Assembly (NCBI GenBank): GCA_029573725.1
Contig: JAKQDQ010000090.1
Span: forward strand, 62,001-126,000
Source of the DNA: Verrucomicrobiota bacterium
Lineage (GTDB): Bacteria; Verrucomicrobiota; Verrucomicrobiia; Limisphaerales; JADLHS01
Reading direction: 5' to 3'
DNA: 64,000 nt
Notes under the pieces: generated by a model
What the model was told of the DNA's origin: nothing
The model's database searches: none
Seen by the model: the letters and a program-made list of their open reading frames with translations, nothing else
Made by a program: the position numbers and the translations under genes
Shown here: in pieces, positions 58,767 to 64,000 of the stretch
How positions within the stretch are numbered: position 1 is the first letter of the stretch
Layout: every line of letters starts with the position of its first letter

Positions 58767-61700
58767 TCAGCGGCGCGGCAATTCGTTGAAGTGAACGAAC
58801 ACACCTTTTTTGTTGGCGACCACCACATCCGGACGCCCATCCGCGTTCAGGTCGGCGACGGTGACCTGCGTGCCAACGCCGGAATCATCGTCAATCAGGT
58901 GCGGGATGAATTGAGCCGGGCCGTTGGCGGCGCGGCGCAGTTCAAACCAGCACACAATCGCGGGCGCATCCGGCTCCTTGTCTCCCGTTGGTCCGTGCGC
59001 CCAGAATCGTTTGCCGGTGACGAAATCCATCAGCCCATCGCCGTTCATGTCCGCCAACACCATCGAATGAGGTTGACTGAACCGGAATTGATTTGATGTC
59101 ACGTCGGGCTGAGGCGAAAGAATTTCATGCCGTTGCCAGGTGATGTTTCCGCCGGCGTCACGCTGTTGCTGCCACCAAAGCAAACCGTACAGGTGACAGT
59201 GCCAGGAACAAATCACATCGTTCAACCCATCCCCATCCACGTCAGTGACCAGCATGTGCGACGCCGCCTCGGCAAACTGGTGCGGATGAAAACGCCAGGG
59301 CGTCGCCGCGGCGGCGTCCGCCGGCTGCTCCCACCAGCCCGCAGCTTCGAGCAGATCCATGCGCCCATCGCCATTCAAGTCGCCCGCCCCAATCCCGTGA
59401 GTGAACCGCTGGTAGCGCTCGTGCTTCGGGGAAACAGCGTGAAATGTCCACGGCGCCTCCGGCTTCCCGAGCGGGTATGCCGCGTAACCGATGTAACCGT
59501 CGTTGTTGAAAATCAAATCCGGCCGCCCGTCGCCGTTCATGTCAACCAGGCTCGGGGACTCGTTGCCCACCATCGGATAATAAAGCCGTTGCGGCCAGAA
59601 TCCCGCCGTCGGGCCCGGATTCTCGTACCAATGCCCCGCCTTGCCGGGATAGGGAACGCAGAGGATGTCCGCCCGCCCATCACCATTGAAATCGCCGGTA
59701 TAAGTCAAAAAATTGTCGGAGTAATCGTGGGGATCAAACACCTTCGCCGGCCGGTACTCATGGCGTTCGGTGAAATCCGGTCCCGCATACCAAAACGGTC
59801 CAGCCACAATATCCAACTGGCCATCCTGATTGAAATCGGCGCACGCCGCACCTTCCGCGTAAAACTGGTCGGATAATTGCAACCGCCGAAACGGGTCCCG
59901 CACCGGCAGCGCCGCCGGCCGCACCACCGGGACGACTGCCGCCACCGCCGCCCCGCCCTGGGCCTGGACACTGAGCCCGGGAATCGGCTGGCCGTCCGTC
60001 CCCACAATCCGTGCGGACGCCATCCATCCGCCTGCGCCTTGCGTAATTTTCAGCAACAGTTCGTTCACCCCTGTTTTGAGTGTAACCGGCACCACGTCCT
60101 GATCCACCACCCAGCCGCGATCCACGTTCTGGCTGTGAACCACCGTGCCATTAAGCCACGCCTTCACGCCATCATCGCTGCCCAGCAACAACACGGCCGC
60201 GTGATCGGCGGGAGACTGAAGCTCAGCCTTGAGATACGCCACGCAATCCGTTTGCTGTGGAAACACCAGCGCCAGATTGGCTTGATCGGCGCGCGGCAGG
60301 GCCTTCCAGTCCGCGGCCGCTTCCGGCGTTTCCGGCCCGAATGCAATGTCAAAAATTGCCGTGGCGCCGCTGACCCCGGCGACGCGGAACGGACCACACA
60401 CCAGCCAGTCTTGAATGAAAGGCGCGTTGCCAGCGGGGGGCGCGCGCAGCGCCCAGGCGCGTTTGAGCACCGCCGCGGCGGGATGGTGCAACAACAATTG
60501 ATCCGCCGCCGCCGCCGCCAGTTGCGGCCGGGTGACCGCGAGTTTCTCCGCGATGGCGATCGCCGCCAGACCGGCTTCATTGGCCAGGTCCGGATGCGAC
60601 ACAACCTGCAGCACAATTTTCAAGGCGGCCGGAGAAGGAATTTCTCCCAGTTGGGCAAGCACCTGCCGCTGCTCCTCCGGACGCTGGGCAAGCGCCAGCG
60701 CCTGGCACAACAAGTCAAAGCGCCGGTCCGGATCCCGTTCTTGTTCGGTCACGGCAATCCCGCCGCTTAACGCCACCAGCCGTTGCGTCGGGTCCACCCC
60801 CGTTTTCGCCAGATCAAATAATATCGGGGCGGCCGTCGCCTGCGGCCATTGGGATAACGCGCGGATGCCGGCGCGGGCCAGCACCGCGTCCGGAGAACGG
60901 CCGGCTGCCTCCACCGCCGCCAATGCCTCCGGCGTCGCCAATTCGACCAGCAACGGCAACAAGCCGGCACGCTGCGCAACGGACAGTTCTTCCAGACGGC
61001 CCGCCACCTGACGCGTAACCGACTCGCGATCCGGAGCGGTCTGACAGATTGCCAACAGCGCTGGCATCACCAAACGGTGCTCCGCGGCGGATTTGGCGCG
61101 AACGGCCAGCTCGAGCAGCGGGGCAAAAGTCTCCGGAACGGCCAGTTGCCGCAAAGCCTCCAGTGCCGCGCCGCGCACGGCGGGCTCCCCGTCTCCTCCG
61201 GCGTGGCGCAACAACAGCCGGGAGGCTGCCCGGTCGCCGCGTTCGCCCAACGCGCGCAGCAGCGCCGCTTTGACCGGTGGCGACCCCTCCTCGATCTGCC
61301 GCTGGATCGCCGCCTCCACTCCCGCCCCATGCAGCTGCGCCAGCGCCCCGCGCGCGGCGAGCTGCTCGGCGGGCTGCGGGGACTCTGTGGCCCGGGCCAA
61401 TTCCGGCAACAATGAAATGTCACTGGTTTGCGCCAGCGCCTCCCAGGCCGCCAGACGCACATTGAGCTCCCGACTGTGCGCCGCAGCATGGATCAGCGCG
61501 GACGCCTCTGTGCCCGACTGCACCCCCGCCTCCACCAAGGCCGCCTGCGCTGCGGCCGGCAGCCGGTCCCATTGCCGCCAGACCGCATCAATCACCGCCG
61601 GGTCCGGCATCTCGCGCAAAAGTTGCAAGGCGACCGCATGGGTCAAGCCGTTCTTGTCCAACAAGGATTCGCTGACCAGCTCCACGCGCCGGCCGGGTTG

Positions 61701-62369
61701 GCTCAGGACCAGTCCGCGCCAGGCCGCAATCCGCACCTGGGGTGGATTTTCGTCACTGGACAAATCATGATAAATCCCCGCCGCGCGGCCCGGATCCCTC
61801 CCGGCCAAAAATTTCTCCGCACATTGCAGCAGCGCTTCATCCATCTGCAACCGGGCCGGTCCCGACGCGGCAGCGCGCGCCGCAGTCAAGGCTGCGGCTG
61901 CTTCGTTCCCACCCAGTTCCCCGAGGGCGGCGGCAGCGGCAGCGGCAATGGCGTGGTCCTGATCCGGCAATCGGAGCCGGAGCGCGGCCACGACTTGCGG
62001 ATCGCCCCGTAGGCCCAGCGATTGCATCACGCCAACTTCGAGCGCCCCGGTCGTCTGCTCCAGGGCGGCGCACAGCGCCGCCGTGGCTTCAGCGCCGGGA
62101 ATCGCTTCCAACGCGTAGCGCGCAGCGTGAGCAACGTCTTTGTGGGTCAGAAGCGCCGCCAGTGCGGACACGGACCGGGCCGTGCCCACGGTTCGCAACT
62201 GCACACAGGCATTGCACTTTTCAGGCACGCCAGTCGTTGGCGAACTCAAAATGCCGATCAGCGTGCCCTCGTCCGCAGCCGGAAGCTGGACCGCGACAGA
62301 ACATAACCAACCGATCAAACAACAACGCGAAAGCAGGAAGATCATCGGAACAGGAAGTTTGACGGGCAT
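58767..62369 (-). CDS. Giant exported HEAT-repeat / jelly-roll / FG-GAP protein
   Basis: A 1200-residue secreted protein. Signal peptide FLLSRCCLIGWLCSVAVQLPAAD, then about 600 residues of alpha-helical HEAT/PBS-type repeats very rich in Ala and Leu (for example ALGELGGNEAAAALTAARAA). A beta-rich jelly-roll module follows near 675-830 (FIQDWLVCGPFRVAG ... LLLGSDDGVKAWLNGTVVHSQN ... LLLKITQGAGGWM), and the C-terminal part has at least seven FG-GAP/VCBS-like Ca-binding repeats: DFNQDGQLDIV, DFNGDGRADIL, DMNGDGRPDLI, DLNGDGRMDLL, DVDGDGLNDVI, DMNGDGLMDFV, DLNADGRPDVV. No enzymatic motif seen. It follows the Gfo/Idh gene after ten bases, so the two are likely cotranscribed. Role unknown. Confidence 0.82.
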   Translation of the reverse strand: MPVKLPVPMIFLLSRCCLIGWLCSVAVQLPAADEGTLIGILSSPTTGVPEKCNACVQLRTVGTARSVSALAALLTHKDVAHAARYALEAIPGAEATAALCAALEQTTGALEVGVMQSLGLRGDPQVVAALRLRLPDQDHAIAAAAAAALGELGGNEAAAALTAARAAASGPARLQMDEALLQCAEKFLAGRDPGRAAGIYHDLSSDENPPQVRIAAWRGLVLSQPGRRVELVSESLLDKNGLTHAVALQLLREMPDPAVIDAVWRQWDRLPAAAQAALVEAGVQSGTEASALIHAAAHSRELNVRLAAWEALAQTSDISLLPELARATESPQPAEQLAARGALAQLHGAGVEAAIQRQIEEGSPPVKAALLRALGERGDRAASRLLLRHAGGDGEPAVRGAALEALRQLAVPETFAPLLELAVRAKSAAEHRLVMPALLAICQTAPDRESVTRQVAGRLEELSVAQRAGLLPLLVELATPEALAAVEAAGRSPDAVLARAGIRALSQWPQATAAPILFDLAKTGVDPTQRLVALSGGIAVTEQERDPDRRFDLLCQALALAQRPEEQRQVLAQLGEIPSPAALKIVLQVVSHPDLANEAGLAAIAIAEKLAVTRPQLAAAAADQLLLHHPAAAVLKRAWALRAPPAGNAPFIQDWLVCGPFRVAGVSGATAIFDIAFGPETPEAAADWKALPRADQANLALVFPQQTDCVAYLKAELQSPADHAAVLLLGSDDGVKAWLNGTVVHSQNVDRGWVVDQDVVPVTLKTGVNELLLKITQGAGGWMASARIVGTDGQPIPGLSVQAQGGAAVAAVVPVVRPAALPVRDPFRRLQLSDQFYAEGAACADFNQDGQLDIVAGPFWYAGPDFTERHEYRPAKVFDPHDYSDNFLTYTGDFNGDGRADILCVPYPGKAGHWYENPGPTAGFWPQRLYYPMVGNESPSLVDMNGDGRPDLIFNNDGYIGYAAYPLGKPEAPWTFHAVSPKHERYQRFTHGIGAGDLNGDGRMDLLEAAGWWEQPADAAAATPWRFHPHQFAEAASHMLVTDVDGDGLNDVICSWHCHLYGLLWWQQQRDAGGNITWQRHEILSPQPDVTSNQFRFSQPHSMVLADMNGDGLMDFVTGKRFWAHGPTGDKEPDAPAIVCWFELRRAANGPAQFIPHLIDDDSGVGTQVTVADLNADGRPDVVVANKKGVFVHFNELPRR

Positions 62370-62379
62370 AACGCGAGGA

Positions 62380-63768
62380 TTAAAACCGCCACGGCGGACG
62401 CGGGGAATAGGCCAGCAAACGATTGGCGACCGCGTCGCCGGAAAACTCCCCGCGGCGGGGATCCCACTTCACCGTCCGTTGCAGGGCCAGGGCCATACCG
62501 CCGGTAAGAATTGCCGTCATGCTTTGTGCCGCCACTGTGGGATTGCAAACTGGCGCGCGCCGGGAACGAACGCACTCGAGGAAATTATCGGAATGACCTT
62601 GATTTTGCTCCACCCGCGCCTCCGCCGGCCGCAACGGCTCTTTGAGAATCCGCTCCGGATACGCCACCAAACGAACCCGGTCCACCGCCAGCCGTCCTTC
62701 GGTCCCCACGAAGCAGGCGCCGCCGACACTCCCCACGGGCTCACCGGGATACTCCGTGGAATGAACCACCACGCCGTTGGCGTAGTGGTAGCGCACTTGC
62801 CCCTCTTCCGGCCGGCCGGCGGCCCCGGCCGGAGGGGCCGCCACCACCGGGGATGCCGCACCGCCCGGCACAAATTCCACGGTTACCGGCGCCAGCGGGT
62901 CCGGATTCACCACCCACTGCACCAGGTCATAATGGTGTGGACTCCAGTTCAGATCTCCAACATACCAGCCCGGCAGGGCGTGTCCGGCCTCGCCGCCAAA
63001 AGGGCGCCAGGGCAATGGGCCAAGCCAGCGATCCCAATCAAAACCGGCAGGCACCGGCACGCGCTGCGCGGTCGTCCATTGGGTGGGAAAAAACGCGCCC
63101 GGCTGGCGATACGCATAAACTTCCCGGAGCCGCCCAATCCGGCCGTTGCGCACGAGTTCGCAGGCGAGGCGGAACCGGCCTTCGTATTCCGAGCGTTGCT
63201 GGGTGCCGGCCTGGTAGATGACGCCGAACCGCCGGCAATTCGCGACCAGCCGTTGCGCCAGATCAATCGTGATGGCGACGGGTTTCTCGCAATAGACGTC
63301 CTTCCCGGCCTGCGCCGCCAGCAGGGCCATGGGCGCCGCCCAGTGATATGGCAGTGCCAGCAATACCGCGTCAATGTCGGGCCGCGCCAGCACCTCGAGA
63401 AAATCCGCGTAGGCGCGTACTCCGTCATAATCGGGCCGATTGAATTTTCCGGCGTAAAATGCGTTGCAGCGGTGCTGCGCTGCCTCGCGGCGTTCCGCCC
63501 GCACGTCGCACACCGCCAGCACTTGCACGTCCCCGCGGGAAACGTACCCGCCGGCAACGTACGTCCATGCGCCGCCGAGCAGATGCCCCGTCCCCTGCCC
63601 GCCCAACCCAATGAAGCCCATGCCGATTCGTTCACTCGGCGCCCGCGCGCCGCCGCGCCCCCGGGCCGTGGCGGGAATGATCGCCGGCACACTCGCCGCC
63701 GCCAGGGCCAGGGCGCCGCGCCGTAAAAATTTTCGCCGGCAAAAGGCCCTGGCGGGTTGGTCGTTCAT
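62380..63768 (-). CDS. Gfo/Idh/MocA family oxidoreductase, Tat-exported
   Basis: A 462-residue NAD(P)-dependent sugar dehydrogenase-like protein. The N terminus FCRRKFLRRGALALAAASVPAIIPATA is a Tat-type signal of the kind common in PVC Gfo/Idh proteins. The Rossmann fold follows (IGMGFIGLGGQGTGHL, VLAVCDV), then AVLLALPYHWAAPMALLAAQAGKDVYCEKPVAI with the EKP motif characteristic of the family, and the C-terminal alpha/beta domain with GDLNWSPHHYDLVQWV. Substrate unknown; exported family members usually act on sugars or derivatives. It precedes the HEAT/FG-GAP gene in the same transcript. Confidence 0.88.
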   Translation of the reverse strand: MNDQPARAFCRRKFLRRGALALAAASVPAIIPATARGRGGARAPSERIGMGFIGLGGQGTGHLLGGAWTYVAGGYVSRGDVQVLAVCDVRAERREAAQHRCNAFYAGKFNRPDYDGVRAYADFLEVLARPDIDAVLLALPYHWAAPMALLAAQAGKDVYCEKPVAITIDLAQRLVANCRRFGVIYQAGTQQRSEYEGRFRLACELVRNGRIGRLREVYAYRQPGAFFPTQWTTAQRVPVPAGFDWDRWLGPLPWRPFGGEAGHALPGWYVGDLNWSPHHYDLVQWVVNPDPLAPVTVEFVPGGAASPVVAAPPAGAAGRPEEGQVRYHYANGVVVHSTEYPGEPVGSVGGACFVGTEGRLAVDRVRLVAYPERILKEPLRPAEARVEQNQGHSDNFLECVRSRRAPVCNPTVAAQSMTAILTGGMALALQRTVKWDPRRGEFSGDAVANRLLAYSPRPPWRF

Positions 63769-63833
63769 GATCCTCCAGATTCTCGTCGTGGCGGGGGTGG
63801 GCAGTCAACCGGCCCGGGCCCGGAAGCCTGCAT

Positions 63834-64000
63834 TCATTTCAACTTCGCCGTGGCCGCCCGCATTTCGCGCAGATGCACCTCCGCCGCAGACGAGTCGGTG
63901 ATGTGCAGAATTTTGCCGTCCCGGCCAATGAGGAAACTCACCCGACGCGCCATCGCTCGCCCGGGCATTCGCACGCCGTAGGCATCGGCAATTTTTCCAT
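63834..64000 (-). CDS. Peroxiredoxin (Bcp/AhpC-TSA-like), C-terminal fragment cut by window edge
   Basis: Not in the ORF track because it is cut by the window end. Translation of the minus strand gives GKIADAYGVRMPGRAMARR, then VSFLIGRDGKILHI, and ends in EMRAATAKLK before TGA at 63834-63836. The ADAYGV ... R.SFLI..DGKI pattern is the C-terminal half of thioredoxin-fold peroxiredoxins of the Bcp type, which reduce peroxides. The catalytic peroxidatic Cys would lie outside the window, so the subfamily is uncertain. Confidence 0.7.
   Translation of the reverse strand, partial: GKIADAYGVRMPGRAMARRVSFLIGRDGKILHITDSSAAEVHLREMRAATAKLK

Overview
The window looks like a chromosomal segment of a high-GC member of the PVC group, most likely a Verrucomicrobiota bacterium of the Limisphaerales/Pedosphaerales type. 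This rests on family content, not on a database search: a pseudopilin-like protein with the [20 protein letters not shown] start, large LamG/Ig and HEAT/FG-GAP secreted proteins, a rhamnogalacturonan lyase, a DUF4832 protein, two S23-type four-helix-bundle proteins, an Agl23-like membrane protein and a Tat-exported Gfo/Idh/MocA oxidoreductase. Kdo transferase (waaA) and Mpl indicate a Gram-negative envelope.

Layout. 1-7.4 kb: end of a glycosyl-hydrolase-like gene, a PL4 rhamnogalacturonan lyase, folE2, purB with a four-helix-bundle gene, and an MFS transporter. 7.6-21.3 kb: a complete NAD-linked bidirectional [NiFe] hydrogenase locus. hoxEFUYH and its endopeptidase come first. A TPM/TPM/LemA cluster sits on the other strand, then hypB-hypA diverge from hypF-hypC-hypD-hypE. 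Diaphorase, hydrogenase core, protease and all six Hyp factors lie within 13.7 kb. 21.3-28.2 kb: mostly minus-strand genes for an exported phosphodiesterase-like protein, EamA transporter, Agl23-like protein, discoidin-domain protein, acyltransferase and stand-alone CoaB, then a plus-strand lipoprotein phosphodiesterase.

28.2-34.8 kb is the accessory island. A type III restriction-modification system has its mod and res genes separated by about 0.9 kb. That gap holds a REP-associated tyrosine transposase (RAYT) on the opposite strand and three palindromic BIME-like repeats sharing the ends GGTAGGGAC/GTCCCTACC. One repeat lies inside the RAYT reading frame and is translated. A 117-nt nested hairpin and a start-proximal stem-loop precede mod. 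After res comes an overlapping nucleotidyltransferase/partner pair that resembles a toxin-antitoxin module.

34.8-44.2 kb: housekeeping genes (mpl, prfA, rpmE, waaA, pgl, gatB) with a cupin, a HAD phosphatase, a second four-helix-bundle gene and a sialidase-like protein. 44.3-48.1 kb: pseudopilin-like and LamG/Ig proteins, a terminator, and a frameshifted AraC-type remnant. 48.1-53.2 kb: the minus-strand information-processing run mnmA, prs, rplY, pth, rpsF, ssb, rplI, with rpsR absent from its usual place between ssb and rplI. 53.2-57.1 kb: an unusual four-gene overlapping operon, luxE-like, luxC-like, queD, apbE, without luciferase genes. 57.2-64 kb: DUF4832 protein, a 1200-residue HEAT/FG-GAP protein, a Gfo/Idh oxidoreductase and the end of a peroxiredoxin gene.

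I saw no rRNA, tRNA or CRISPR array, though a dedicated tRNA search was not possible by eye. Most start codons were chosen from overlaps, ribosome-binding sites and family alignment from memory, because many track ORFs are extended upstream.
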